A stretch of 64,000 bases of DNA from Mixophyes australis (lineage: Eukaryota > Chordata > Amphibia > Anura > Limnodynastidae), in the NCBI GenBank assembly GCA_036250195.1, contig JAVHZZ010000003.1, forward strand, positions 333,709,875 to 333,773,874, read 5' to 3'. Below are positions 13,390 to 24,456 of this stretch, in pieces (the first letter of the stretch is position 1; each line of letters begins with the position of its first letter). Below the pieces are notes generated by a model. That model made no database searches and was not told the origin of the DNA. It was given only the letters and a program-made list of their open reading frames with translations. A program made the position numbers and the translations under genes.

Positions 13390-13472
13390 AACACACTACC
13401 GCGCAGGCGCAGAGAGCCGTGTCTGGGATCTCTGCCCAGACACGGCTCTCTGCGCCTGCGCGGTAGTGTGTT
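13390..13472. repeat. Perfect 38-bp inverted repeat (foldback) inside the hAT left end
   Basis: The arms at 13390-13427 and 13435-13472 are exactly complementary across 38 bases, separated by a 7-base spacer (ATCTCTG). The arms are rich in CpG (CCGCGCAGGCGC). A hairpin this perfect suggests a structural or regulatory role in the element, or a recently formed inverted duplication. Confidence 0.95.
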
Positions 13473-14288
13473 GTGAACTTCAGCAGGGGAGGAGGAGCTG
13501 TCAGTACCCGCGGCCGCACAGAGGAGCATCGCCATTATGTAAGTTTTATGTTGCCAGCCCATGAGAATTTAAAGACAATTTCACTCATAAGAAAAGCTTT
13601 CTGGATATATAGGCTGGACATGTTATGTTTAATATGGGAGGTTTTTATGAGAACTTGTCGTCATATGGGGTTTGAAATGTTATATCCCCATGAGTGTAGA
13701 TATATCTGTTTATATTCACCCAAAAAATATGTCTAAAACAGAAATGGCGCTGGGAAGAGGTAAATCACCCACAAATAAAACTTTAGTGAATTTTAATTAA
13801 AAAGGACTCGTATATAAAACATATATTCCTGCTATTAGTATGCAGAATTTGATTGGTTGTCCAGAAAGTCACAGAGCAGCAGCAATAATGTAATATTTTT
13901 TCTTCTCCTTTCTAGTGAATTTGTGGCTAAGAAATCCCCACATTCCCTACCTTTGCTTGTATTTAAAAAATGGATTCACACACATGTTTAGTTTATACCA
14001 TACAGGAAAATCATATACTTGTGTACACTAGTACAAAACAGCGTACGAATTATCAACGCAACAACTATTGTATCTTTGAATTATATCAATTAATTGAGTT
14101 AACTCCTTTATGTGGCCTCTAATTTCCTGTTCATACTGGTTGAAACATAACCAGCCAGCAGCAAAGCGCATACAAGGAATCCTGACTAGTTATAGGAGAT
14201 AGAAAACAGAGGCTAAACTGTGCTCCATGAGGATGGGAGAAGTGTACAACCCCATTTGGTGTATAAAACGGCCACCAGCAGTGTATGA

Positions 14289-14521
14289 TCTAACATCATC
14301 ATCATCACCATTTATTTATATAGCGCCACTGATTCCGCAGCGCTGTACAGAGAACTCACTCACATCAGTCCCTACAGTCTAAATTCCCTAACATACATAC
14401 AAACACAGAGAGAGAGAGAGACTAGGTTCAATTTTTTTTTTTTATAGCAGCCAATAAACCTACTATTATGTTTTTGGAGTGTGAGAGGAAACCTGAGCAC
14501 CCAGAGGAAACCCACGCAAAC
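14289..14521 (-). mobile_element. SINE copy nested in the hAT transposon
   Basis: On the plus strand it begins with CATCATCATCACCATTTATTTATATAG, the complement of the SINE tail. It continues through TCCGCAGCGCTGTACAGAG, CCAATAAACCTAC and GTTTTTGGAGTG to AGGAAACCCACGC. The tRNA-like head is missing. It lies between the transposon's left end and its gene. Confidence 0.85.
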
Positions 14522-14959
14522 AGTACTAATTAGTACTAATTGGATATATTCTTTTTCAACTGGGCATTATGATTTGTGTTGAAAAAAATATGTGCCCTGC
14601 ACACTGTCTATAATTACATTATGTAAACTTTTATTGATGTCTAACTGGACTGGAGTAATATGTATTGAATAATTTATTGCACCACAGATTGCTGATTTTT
14701 AATTTTTTTTTTACTTTATTTTATTTTATATGTTTTTGTTATCCATACATTCATTATTTATGTTGTGCTAATAGGAGGAAAACATACTAAAAATATATTA
14801 CATCAAAGAATAAATTTTGTTCTAATGGCATTCTATATAAAACATTTCATTTATTACCTCCTATACTGAAGGGAAATAATAATAATAAAAGATATATATT
14901 ATTTGAAGATATATTATGTTATATTACATTCTATGTATGTTGGGTACTGATTAGGTATA

Positions 14960-15589
14960 TAATATCTACTCCATACACAGCTGTGTATTGCGGACACGTG
15001 GGCTCCATTCATTCAGTTCACTGCTCGCTACGGTGTGCTCGCATATCGTCAAGCCCGAAGCACTACAGATACCACCCACAAGTGGGGTACGCCTGTGATC
15101 AAAAGGATATATTATCTACACGGGACAGTCAGCGTAAGATCTTCCATCGGAGCCTCATCTGATGGCGGTATGTGGAGTGTTTTGAGACACTATATTATCT
15201 TGCACGGCCAGAGACAGTGAGCTTATACGTGATTGATTATTCACAATTGTTTTATATATAATACGGGGTATAGATGGAAATACCGTAGTAACATCTCCTA
15301 CATTCAAGCTAATTGAGCAATTTGAGCAACGGCTCCATATCACCTGTGTTTGGACAGAACTCATTTGGTGTTTTATACAGTTACGAAGACAACATCATGT
15401 AGATGTGATTGATTACTATTATCTATAGACAGTGGTGGCTATTATCAACAATAACATTTGTTTGTAAATACTCTATAAGCTCTTGATTGATTTTTTGATT
15501 TTTTAATACAGCATTGGCTACAAGGGACAGCTGTCGCATTTATTCAGTAGTAAGCTGTTTGGATCAAGCATCTCATGAGCAACGGTACT

Positions 15590-15651
<62 letters not shown>

Positions 15652-15900
15652 TATATCACAGTGCACGGTGATTTATTTTTATGAGGAGTACTCCACATTT
15701 AGGCAAAGTTGTTTTATATGGTTATATTGTATTGAAATAAATTTGTACATCTGATGATTCGTGACCCGGATTAATTTTCATTTACTATAGATGTGTGATA
15801 GTTAGGTTATTAGCTCTGCATTCCTTTTGTGTATGTTACAGATTGTTGAATTTGTTGTATTCTGGCTCACCACTTACATATATATTTTAAGGCTTACCTG
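14960..15900. other. Non-coding 5' region of the hAT transposon, unclassified sequence
   Basis: No long frame. Base composition is mixed, with a GC-richer block near 15000-15220. It may be original transposon 5' untranslated or intron sequence, or an older insertion; no target duplication or TIR was recognised inside it. Confidence 0.35.
15597..15650. repeat. (TA)n microsatellite
   Basis: About 27 TA units, within the 5' non-coding part of the hAT transposon. Confidence 0.95.
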
Positions 15901-16302
15901 TCCAAATGACATGTACTGAGTGACGACCCGTAGTGGATAAGATTTGTAAATTTCTGCATTATTCAGTTTATAATATGAAAACACTGGGACATTATTATTA
16001 CTTTTAGTTCGGTGATATACAATTTGTGATGTGTTATATGACCCTTAAGGGTTATAAAGTTTGTTGCAGAGACAAAGCGAGATTATAATGCAGTATAGTC
16101 ACCCATCCCTTTAATGTAAAGGAGCACTTGAAGTTAAATGGTAAAGTTTACTGTTCCCCTTAGCAAAATGTTAACTCATCTGAATAGATCTGTCCGATGG
16201 AGGTTTGGTGTGACTAATTAGACCATAGGAAGCTGCAAGTTCTCCGCTGGTGGCTTTCTATTGGTCACCCCCCCATACACTGCATGAGTTTGTTTTAGTG
16301 CT

Positions 16303-16409
<107 letters not shown>

Positions 16410-17007
16410 AAAGGAGGAAATAGTGAGAGCCCTGAGGGATGAAAGTGGGAAATGGGGAGAGCCCTGAGGCAAAAGCATTTGTGATAAAATGATCTTGTAT
16501 ATTACAATACAGAAAACACACTGGGCCCCATTTGAAAACTGGAAGATAATCAGAAAAACCTGAACAACCTTGAATTGAGCTGCACCCAGATTGAGAATCT
16601 AGGATCAATAGAAACTAAAGACAGGTAGGAAAACATTTTTCTATGATCTTTTGAATGTTTCTAAATATTTGATTTTAGTCAGCCACTGTGAAAATGTATA
16701 CTACGTTTGCATGACATGATGAAAACGGCTTTGTTTATGGAATATCATGATTATCAGATTATATAATGTTCCTAATTATGTGATGATTGCATATAATTAG
16801 TATATTTTGAGGGAATGGCATGTTGGAGGGCATGGCATGATTATAACGAAGTAGGATGGCATGTATATTTGATGTAGGCTTGCATGATTATAATTAAGTA
16901 GGATGGCATGATTATATTGAGATCTTGGTAATTGTGCTATGTTACCATGTTGGCATCATTATATATGAGGTTGTTTATAATGAAGAGATTGTAGGACAGC
17001 ATGATAA

Positions 17008-19956
17008 ATGATGAGATCCAAGAAATTTTTATGCATGATTGAGGGAAACAGAGTTGGTACTATCTGCAGTCAGGGCATCAAGCAATCTTCAGTGGGCATC
17101 ACTGATGTCAAAAATATTGTTTGTGTTATTGCTAGGCACTACAAAATGTCTTCCAAAAGAAGTTCAGTTTCAGAAGACAAAAGGCAAGCGGAAGTGCCTA
17201 AAAAGAAGAAATATAGTAGTGGATCAGTAAAGAGATTGCAGGCGTCACAAAAGAACCTGAGAGACGCAGGAAATGCACCAGGCCAACAAAAGCTATGGAA
17301 GTCTAAGGATGTTACTGTAGAACCAAAGGACTTAAGCCTTCAACATGTTTCTGAAAGCACAGTAGAGAAGGATGCTGCAGCATCAGTGTCTAGTGCAGAC
17401 GAAGGTCCGTCCGTTGTATTAAGTGAACCGGAAGGCTCAGGAGAAAACATTTGTGGAATCGGCATCACCGAGACCCGTGGTCAAGATACGGACAGTTCTG
17501 CAGAAAGTGAGATCTTGTTTTCACCTATTCCATCTGTATCGGAAAAATGTAATGTTTTTATTGCACCAGAAGCATTATGCAGTATTTCAGCAAAATTACA
17601 TTTTATGAAAGCTCACCCTGTGCAGCCACCTTCAGATGCTACTCATGCTTTGCCTTTTCAAGCTCATAAAGTATACTTTCGACCGGTACCCGGTGGAAGT
17701 GCCATTCAGAGGAAATGGCTTTCGTACTGTGTTGAAAGTCAAAAAATATTTTGTTCAACTTGTATGGCATTTTGCAGCAATCGTAAAAGTAATTTTATTT
17801 TTGGATGGCAAGTTACTAAACATGTGTATGACAGAGTAAGGGAACATGAAGAATCTAGCCAACATCAAGTAGCTGTCAGTGCATATTTGCATGCAGAAAG
17901 GAAAAGTGATATAGAAACTTTAATCAATGTAAATTTAGTAAACAAACATAGAGAAGAAGTGCAGCACAATCGCATGGTAATTAGTCGCCTTATTGCTATT
18001 ATACTCTACATTGCAAAGCAAGCGCTTGCTTACAGAGGGCAGGATGAGGCTGCTCATACTTTACTCAATAGTGACCTCAACCACGGTAACTTTCTGGGGT
18101 TAGTTCTGCTTCTGAGTAAATTTGATGGTGTACTGCAAAAACACATAGAGCAAGCTGTAGAAAAAAGTGAGGCCAGGAAAAGACGCCATCAGAAGAGTAA
18201 AGGAAGGGGTGGAATGGTGACATTTTTAAGCAAAACAACTGTTAACAAGCTGATAATAATAATGGGAAATATGGTAAAACAGAAAATAAGCCAGGAGGTG
18301 AAAGATGCTGTGAAATTTAGTGTAGAAATGGACAGTACACAGGATATTGCTGTTGTGGAACAATGTAGCATCATTTTAAGGTACACCAAAGACAGCATGG
18401 TTTTTGAAAGACTCTTCAGTCTTGTTGATGTCAGAAGCACTACTGGGGAAGCTCTGTTTTCCGTTCTGAAGGAGCGACTGGAAATGTTCTCTCTGAGCAT
18501 AAGTAACATTATTGGTTGCTCTTTTGATGGTGCTGCAAACATGAGTGGGCACTACAGTGGAGTACAGGCCTACATAAGAAAAGAGTCCTGTAATTCAGTG
18601 TACACTTGGTGTTATGCTCATATTCTCAATTTGGTCATTGTAGATATCACACAGTGTGTTACTCCAGTAAAGTCATTATTTGGGCTTTTAGAGAAAACAG
18701 CATGTTTTTTTTCAGAGTCTTACAAGAGATCATCTGTGTGGGCAGAACATGTCTCCAACCAGCTTCAAGGGCAGGAAAAACTGTCACGACTAAAGAAAAT
18801 TAGTGATACGCGCTGGTGGAGCAAAACAAGGGCATTAAGTACAATTTTTGGATCAGTTTCTGAACAATCCAATGAATTGTACAGCACCTTGCTTTATTGC
18901 CTGGAGTATATTTCAGTGTCACCACAGTTTGACAGTAAAATTTTTAGTGAGGCAAAGTACTTACTCCATGCCTGGACAAGATACGAAACACTACTTGTAT
19001 CATTTATGTTCATGCAGATCTTTGAAATTGCAACTCCAGTTTCTGATTATCTGCAGACTGCTGGCTTGGACATATTACAGGCATGGCGAATGGTTGATAT
19101 TGCCAAGGGTCTGCTTCAGAAGCTTAGACCTTCATTTTCGAAAGTAATTGAATTAGTGAATTCATTTATTGACAAAGTTGAGAGTTCGCTTGAAGAGCAT
19201 TCTGTAACTGCTGAAGTACAAAAAAGTCTACCAGAAAAAAGGACAGCAAGGAAAAAAAAGATGCCTGGTGAGTTAGCTCAGGATGAGCCAATTGAAGACT
19301 CTCTAGAAGCTTTCAAAGTACAGACATACTATGTTGTACTCGATCAAGCAGTAGAGAGTATTGATAGAAGGTTTTCAAAAAATGAAAGCCTCATTCAGAA
19401 TTTAACCTACTTTGACCCAAGGATGTTTAACCGAATGATGAATGATCAGTGTGAGATACCAACAGAGGCTCTGAGAACTGTTGCAGATTTGGCTGAGGTA
19501 GACATTGTCAAGCTTAAAGCAGAGCTTCTAAATTTTGTGCAGAATTATTCTGTGCTTAAAAAGCCATATTCTCTTCCCAGCACAAGTGTTAGTGTAGAAG
19601 AAACAAACGTTGAAGAAACAATGTCCAGTCATATAAAAATGAAAGCCTGTGAAAACTGCCTGACCTGTTGTTACCGGCTCCTATATGATCACAATTTACA
19701 CTCTGCTGCATATACCAATCTATTTGCTGTGTACAAAACTCTTCTTACATTAGCTTGTACTCAGGTATCTTGCGAAAGAGTTTTTTCAAAGCTTAAAATT
19801 GTAAAAAATAGATTGAGATCAATGATTGGCCAAGAATTGTTAGAATCCTTTCTGCTTCTTAATATAGAAAGGGATATTGTTGGAAATTTCATATTTGATG
19901 ATATAATTGATACATTTGCACATTCATCTTCTCTTCTACAAAGATTGCTTCTGTAA
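17008..19956 (+). CDS. hAT transposase, ZMYM1-like (TTF-type zinc finger, RNase H-like core, hAT dimerisation)
   Basis: The enzyme should bind the ends of the 13252-20721 element and perform cut-and-paste transposition in the nucleus. The open frame is 982 codons. Met47 (17146) is a likelier start than Met1, because a splice-acceptor-like sequence precedes it and a basic, nuclear-localisation-like PKKKKY stretch follows soon after. Residues about 225-300 form a TTF-type zinc finger with CVESQKIFCSTCMAFC and downstream HEESSQH. The catalytic fold follows: EMDSTQD (Asp442) and SFDGAANM (Asp507), then CYAHILNLV (Cys535, His538) and DTRWW (Asp600) in the insertion domain. The C-terminal hAT dimerisation region (about 905-955) contains SCERVFSKLK, with Glu923 the expected third acidic residue. 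No stop or frameshift is present. Domesticated ZMYM1 relatives are host genes, but this copy sits between transposon ends, so a mobile-element gene is favoured. Confidence 0.93.
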   Translation: MMRSKKFLCMIEGNRVGTICSQGIKQSSVGITDVKNIVCVIARHYKMSSKRSSVSEDKRQAEVPKKKKYSSGSVKRLQASQKNLRDAGNAPGQQKLWKSKDVTVEPKDLSLQHVSESTVEKDAAASVSSADEGPSVVLSEPEGSGENICGIGITETRGQDTDSSAESEILFSPIPSVSEKCNVFIAPEALCSISAKLHFMKAHPVQPPSDATHALPFQAHKVYFRPVPGGSAIQRKWLSYCVESQKIFCSTCMAFCSNRKSNFIFGWQVTKHVYDRVREHEESSQHQVAVSAYLHAERKSDIETLINVNLVNKHREEVQHNRMVISRLIAIILYIAKQALAYRGQDEAAHTLLNSDLNHGNFLGLVLLLSKFDGVLQKHIEQAVEKSEARKRRHQKSKGRGGMVTFLSKTTVNKLIIIMGNMVKQKISQEVKDAVKFSVEMDSTQDIAVVEQCSIILRYTKDSMVFERLFSLVDVRSTTGEALFSVLKERLEMFSLSISNIIGCSFDGAANMSGHYSGVQAYIRKESCNSVYTWCYAHILNLVIVDITQCVTPVKSLFGLLEKTACFFSESYKRSSVWAEHVSNQLQGQEKLSRLKKISDTRWWSKTRALSTIFGSVSEQSNELYSTLLYCLEYISVSPQFDSKIFSEAKYLLHAWTRYETLLVSFMFMQIFEIATPVSDYLQTAGLDILQAWRMVDIAKGLLQKLRPSFSKVIELVNSFIDKVESSLEEHSVTAEVQKSLPEKRTARKKKMPGELAQDEPIEDSLEAFKVQTYYVVLDQAVESIDRRFSKNESLIQNLTYFDPRMFNRMMNDQCEIPTEALRTVADLAEVDIVKLKAELLNFVQNYSVLKKPYSLPSTSVSVEETNVEETMSSHIKMKACENCLTCCYRLLYDHNLHSAAYTNLFAVYKTLLTLACTQVSCERVFSKLKIVKNRLRSMIGQELLESFLLLNIERDIVGNFIFDDIIDTFAHSSSLLQRLLL
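17121..17136 (+). promoter_or_regulatory. Likely 3' splice acceptor just before the transposase start
   Basis: The sequence is TTGTGTTATTGCTAG followed by GCACTACAAAATG: a pyrimidine-rich run, then AG, ten bases before the preferred start codon at 17146. This suggests a 5' untranslated exon and an intron upstream. Inferred from sequence only. Confidence 0.45.
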
Positions 19957-19988
19957 CAGCTTAATTGCTGTTAACAATAATGCTTCTT

Positions 19989-20407
19989 CAATACCAATCC
20001 AAAAAATGAAGGAGGTTATATATGCGGGTATATTGCACTGTCTGTGATAAACAGATTATAAACATGTTTACGTTAAGTGATTTGAAAATCACTACTGTGT
20101 GGTGTTGGAATATTAAGGAATGTTATTTATATTTTTTTGCATTGTTGTGTCAGATATTCTCAGTGTTACACTAAATAGTTGTTATGTTAACATTTTAAGT
20201 CTTAACCTTTAACAATACCACTCCAAAAAATGAAGGAGGTTATATATGCGGGTATATTGCATTGTCTGTGATAAACAGATTATAAACATGTTTACGTTAA
20301 GTGATTTGAAAATCACTACTGTGTGGTGTTGGAATATTAAGGAATGTTATTTATATTTTTTTGCATTGTTGTGTCAGATGTTCTCAGTGTTACACTAAAT
20401 AGTTGTT
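19989..20407. repeat. Two-copy direct repeat, period 224 bp, behind the transposase gene
   Basis: Unit 1 (19989-20183) and unit 2 (20213-20407) both run from CAATACCA, through AATGAAGGAGG and ATATGCGGGTATATTGCA, to CACTAAATAGTTGTT, with only a few differences. The spacer is about 29 bp. This is a tandem duplication in the 3' untranslated region of the element. Confidence 0.92.
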
Positions 20408-20467
20408 TGTTTTAATTTTCTAGTTCTAATTTATATTTTTGTATTTATACATGTGTTTATTACTATA

Positions 20468-20473
20468 AATAAA
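20468..20473 (+). promoter_or_regulatory. Polyadenylation signal AATAAA of the transposase transcript
   Basis: AATAAA occurs about 510 bp after the stop codon. It is followed within 50 bp by GT/T-rich sequence (TTGTCGATAGTTTTGTGTAC), a typical downstream element. Confidence 0.6.
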
Positions 20474-20721
20474 GGTTATTTATTGATTGATACATAATTT
20501 GTCGATAGTTTTGTGTACATGATATATGTGAAACTCGTCTAATTTGCAGTGTCCACTTTGTTCTTTAAGGTCCACACTATAGTGCTATAAGTTGTCCTCC
20601 TTGGGCTGACCACACCCCCTTGACTGGCCACACCCACTCTTACAGTTGGCCACACCCCAACGTAGTGGGCCCCTATCACTGCATTCCCCTGGTGGGCCCT
20701 TCATGCCCCAGTCCGACACTG

Positions 20722-20729
20722 ACAGCACC
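20722..20729. repeat. Right target-site duplication of the 7.5-kb hAT transposon
   Basis: acagcacc, identical to 13244-13251. Confidence 0.85.
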
Positions 20730-22704
20730 TCCTGTCTACCAGCCCCAACCCCCTGCAACATGAAACTCATGCAACATGGTTTCTCCAAGGTGCAAATTTG
20801 TACCCTTTTTTTTGCTTTGCTCAATGTGTCCTCCCCAACCTCTCAATCTATACCGCTACTTTATAACTCAGCAAAGGAAAAAAAGGACGATGGACCCAGA
20901 CATTTCATCGCTGGAGAGGTATTTAATCTACTAGTATGTGAAAAGTGCACTGAATGCAACACCTGGCTGGCTGTTGCATTCAATACATACCACATATTCT
21001 ATATAGATTTTATCCCAGCCCAGTGTCGGTATCAAGCGAATTGCTATGGCATAATGGTGGGGATTTCAAGGTAAAGACAGCCCACACTGATAGACAGATA
21101 TGGTATTTAGTAAAATAGGTGAGGTCTGTGTGGTGTGTGGGTGGGACCTGAAAAGTGCATAATTTACACAAACAAAATTACTGAGAGCATTTGCCTGATC
21201 TGCCATCTGACACACATTATAGGCCACTAGCGCCACTTAGATTTGATTCACTATTTATTCTCATAACGTTCCACAGGCTTAATCAGTAGGAAATGTTGGT
21301 TCACAACTTAAAAACAAGTTGTAGATCAACAGGGACTGGCACTTAACAAGGAGATATCAAAAACAAATAAGAAGTTGTTATAATGGGGACAGAGAGACAG
21401 AGAGTCTGGGCTACCTCGGAAGATATTAGCATCTGACTGATGTGAGCATTTCACCTAATGCATTAGAGAGAGATTTAGTCATGCTTTCAGAATGTTTCAT
21501 TACCATTTACATGCTGTTGTCATCTTCATCCTTAAGTCCCCATACAAGATGGTCACTCCTAGGTGCCAGAAATGAGACTCATAGATCTGTTATTTTATAG
21601 TGAAGCTTCAGGCATTTTTCACATGCAATTATATATAAGATGTTGTAAGAATCACAAGTGCCCCGGAATGTGGACTCCTTTTGTGTGTTAGGGATTCACA
21701 CCCTATAGGTGGGCAATCCCCCTCTGAAAACAATTGCTAGTAAAAAGCTTCTGCAAATGTATGTAGTCACAGAACAATTTACACCACACTGGGTCACAGA
21801 GCACCTAAGCATCTTTTTGGGATGGATGACCGAAATAAAAGTTTGTCATAAATCCTAGACTGTATCAATAGACTTCATTACAGCTTCTTTCTCCATGTGT
21901 GACAAATACACTATAAAGCGAATACAATTTTATAATGTACCCAACACAGTCCATAAAGCGAGAGCACCTTTTCACCTCAAATAATGATGTCTGGTAATAA
22001 ACAAATGTACTGTGAGAAACCACAAGAATGACATTTGTAAATGCTTTGATTGTGTCTTCTCACAGCGGCGGATCCCAAAGATCAGTGCGGCTGCACACAG
22101 CTCCACATTAGTGTCCTGCTGGGAACAACTACAGCCGAAACAATAGAAACTTCAGCTCTACTTCTACTTTATTAATCAAAAGGCAAAGTGTTGCCAATTT
22201 TATTTTTATTTCTAATTAAAGCCATAGCCTAGTACACAGGGTACATATTTACACACTTTTATGCACAGGTGTCCACAAACCCAATGAATTATAAATCCTT
22301 TTTGCTCTCCTAATGAAATTATATTCCTTTGCATTACGGTGCAATACTGTGGGCTTTGCAGATATGCATGGATTGTAAACCAAAAAACAGGCCCCCAGTT
22401 ATCCTCTTTTCAAAATCGTTTAATACAATATTATCTAATTATTAATAGCATAAAAGCCAACATCAGAAGTTATCATTTTAATACCAATTGTAATTAAAAA
22501 GGAAAGCGAAATAGAAATATAATCTATAATTTAAAATTGAACTATGCATCTTATAGCTGATTTCCATAATTAAAAGGGGTACACATATTTCCAGGTACAT
22601 CACAGTGGACAGAACTAATTGGATGGGTGTCCAAGGCCATCAAGTCAGGTGCTATAGTCCCTGATACACAAGTCTTCACCACCAGCAGTGCCTACAGACT
22701 TGCG
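20730..22704. other. Intergenic stretch, no gene recognised
   Basis: Only chance-like short frames. No repeat family recognised. Confidence 0.4.
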
Positions 22705-22962
22705 TCATACTTGTCATCTCTCCCGGAATTCCCAGGAGGCTCCCAGACTCCCGGAAGAGTGGGCCAACCTCCCGCATTCGCCGAAATTCACGGCATTGAA
22801 TGGTTGGGGGGGGGGGGTGGGCTTAATTGCGACATTAAGACCCGCCCCCGCTACTCAGTGCCATAATTATCAGCATTTTATAGTGGGGGCAGGACAATGG
22901 TGAGGCAACAACTTCTCCCCCGGATCTCCTGGGGGAGTAATTTTAAAAGTTGGCATGTATGA
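22705..22962. mobile_element. Short TIR element (TCATACTTG family)
   Basis: The left end TCATACTTGTCATCTCTCCC is an inverted match to the right end, which reads TCATACATGCCAACTTTT on the minus strand. CTTGCG flanks both sides (22699-22704 and 22963-22968). The flanking match can be extended to GACTTGCG if the right border is moved in by two bases, so a duplication of 6 or 8 bp is ambiguous. The interior is GC-rich with CCCGG-type repeats and a G run. A truncated relative starts at 44132. Confidence 0.65.
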
Positions 22963-22987
22963 CTTGCGAACAGCCATTGTATCACAG

Positions 22988-23288
22988 CAGGGGCAAACGC
23001 AGGATTTGTAGAGGGGGGTTTCCACACCACGCCACCAGTGGGCGTAACCAGCATGCATGGGGGCATGGCTATAATATTAGACAGTGCTTGGCTGCTCTCC
23101 AATACTTCCTATCCCTAAAATATACATGGGCAATGCTGCATGCACTACTGTTAGGTGCACACAGCTCTCTCTTTTCAAGCAGAGCCATGTGAAGTGGGGG
23201 CAAGGTCCAGCCACCTCAATTATACAGTGCCCCAGGCATGGATGGGGGGTTTCCGGGCATTGGGAACCCCCCCACCGGTTTGCCTATG
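22988..23288. mobile_element. Probable hAT-type MITE (CAGGGGCAAACGC..GGTTTGCC)
   Basis: The left end CAGGGGCAAACGCAGG has an imperfect inverted counterpart near 23270-23286 (CCGGTTTGCC). Both sides then contain G-rich or C-rich runs. Flanks share CACAG, but a clean 8-bp duplication could not be placed, so the right border is approximate. Confidence 0.5.
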
Positions 23289-24091
23289 CACAGGAGGTGG
23301 GTGTTTTCTCATGGGAATGAAGCCACAGTAACATTAAGCAGGTGGGTGGTGCAGCAATACAGTAAAATAATCTAGCTAACATTCCCTTTCCTTTGGCTTG
23401 GGTGGAATAAGGTTAATCACTGATGTAGCTACTATAAGGGCCAGATACAAATTATGACAGTCACTGTGTAGTTAGAGAACAAATTGTAATATTACAGCAA
23501 AATGGTTTGAGATCTCTGTGTGGGCTCCAAAACAACCACAATGCCCACACTGATGTGGTCAAAAAGCACTTATATACACTATACTGCATAGTTTTCAGTT
23601 TAGTGGAAAAACCCTTGAAAATAAGCTCTCTTTATAAATAAGTATATATTTTCTGTTTCAAAAACCAATACAACATTTATTGTTTTGTTAGTGATTCAAG
23701 ATCCCTGTGGCTTAAAAATCACCCCTGTACTTGGCACTGTAAGTTATTCCTGTGTAAGGTTTTCCAATTTGCAGAGACCAGAGCAGTCATTCTAAAAACA
23801 AACAGGACCTCTTCAAAATCTGACTTACTGGGGGTATTCCATTGTGCCCAATGTGCTCCCACAGTATTCTGGAGACACTCTGCAGACAACTGAATACACC
23901 CTACGGAGTGAGAACCACATAGGATCTCCCAATATGGTAAAATGCCAAACAACTTCACCAAAACCTGTCTGCCCAAATGATAATTTTGGGAAAATGGTCA
24001 CATGGAATATGGACTGACCTGTTTCGTAAATTCTCCACTGATAACTGTAGGGACTCTATCAAAGAGGAGGTGCTCTTTCAACATAAATACA
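23289..24091. other. Intergenic stretch, no gene recognised
   Basis: No coding or repeat feature that I can support. Confidence 0.4.
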
Positions 24092-24387
24092 CATTATTAT
24101 AAAAAAAAGAACAGAGTTGGAACTCAAAAAAGCAAACAAAGTCTATGATCAACCAATAGCAATAACACTGAAGGGTTCTGTTGTTTTTAATTTACACATT
24201 TTCGTCTCTTTTACACATTCTTGTTGTATATTTTTAATATTTCGCCAACATTAATCTCTGGAATAAAAGCAAAATTGCCATTTAATGAGAAAACAATATG
24301 TAGGTTATATAAACAATTCTAATTAATGGACTAGAGTGCCTTTGTTTGCTTTTTTGAGTTCCAACTCTGGTCTTCTTGATAATAATG
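24092..24387. mobile_element. Foldback/TIR element with about 48-bp arms
   Basis: The block 24107-24141 (containing CAGAGTTGGAACTC and AAAAAAGCAAACAAAG) is repeated inverted at 24340-24374 with one mismatch. Weaker pairing extends outward to CATTATTAT and its complement near 24387. The 200-bp interior is AT-rich and non-coding. No target duplication could be fixed because the outer ends are low-complexity. Confidence 0.75.
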
Positions 24388-24456
24388 CCCCAAATGATAA
24401 ACCAACATACTAAAACTGAGTGAAACTGTAAGGATAGCAACCATACTAGTTACATT

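Noticed and set aside
13200..13562. 120-codon minus-strand frame and a 102-codon plus-strand frame
   Set aside because: Both lie across the GC-rich end and foldback of the hAT transposon, where stop codons are rare by composition.
18189..18542. 117-codon minus-strand frame within the transposase gene
   Set aside because: It is the antisense shadow of the coding strand, with no independent support.
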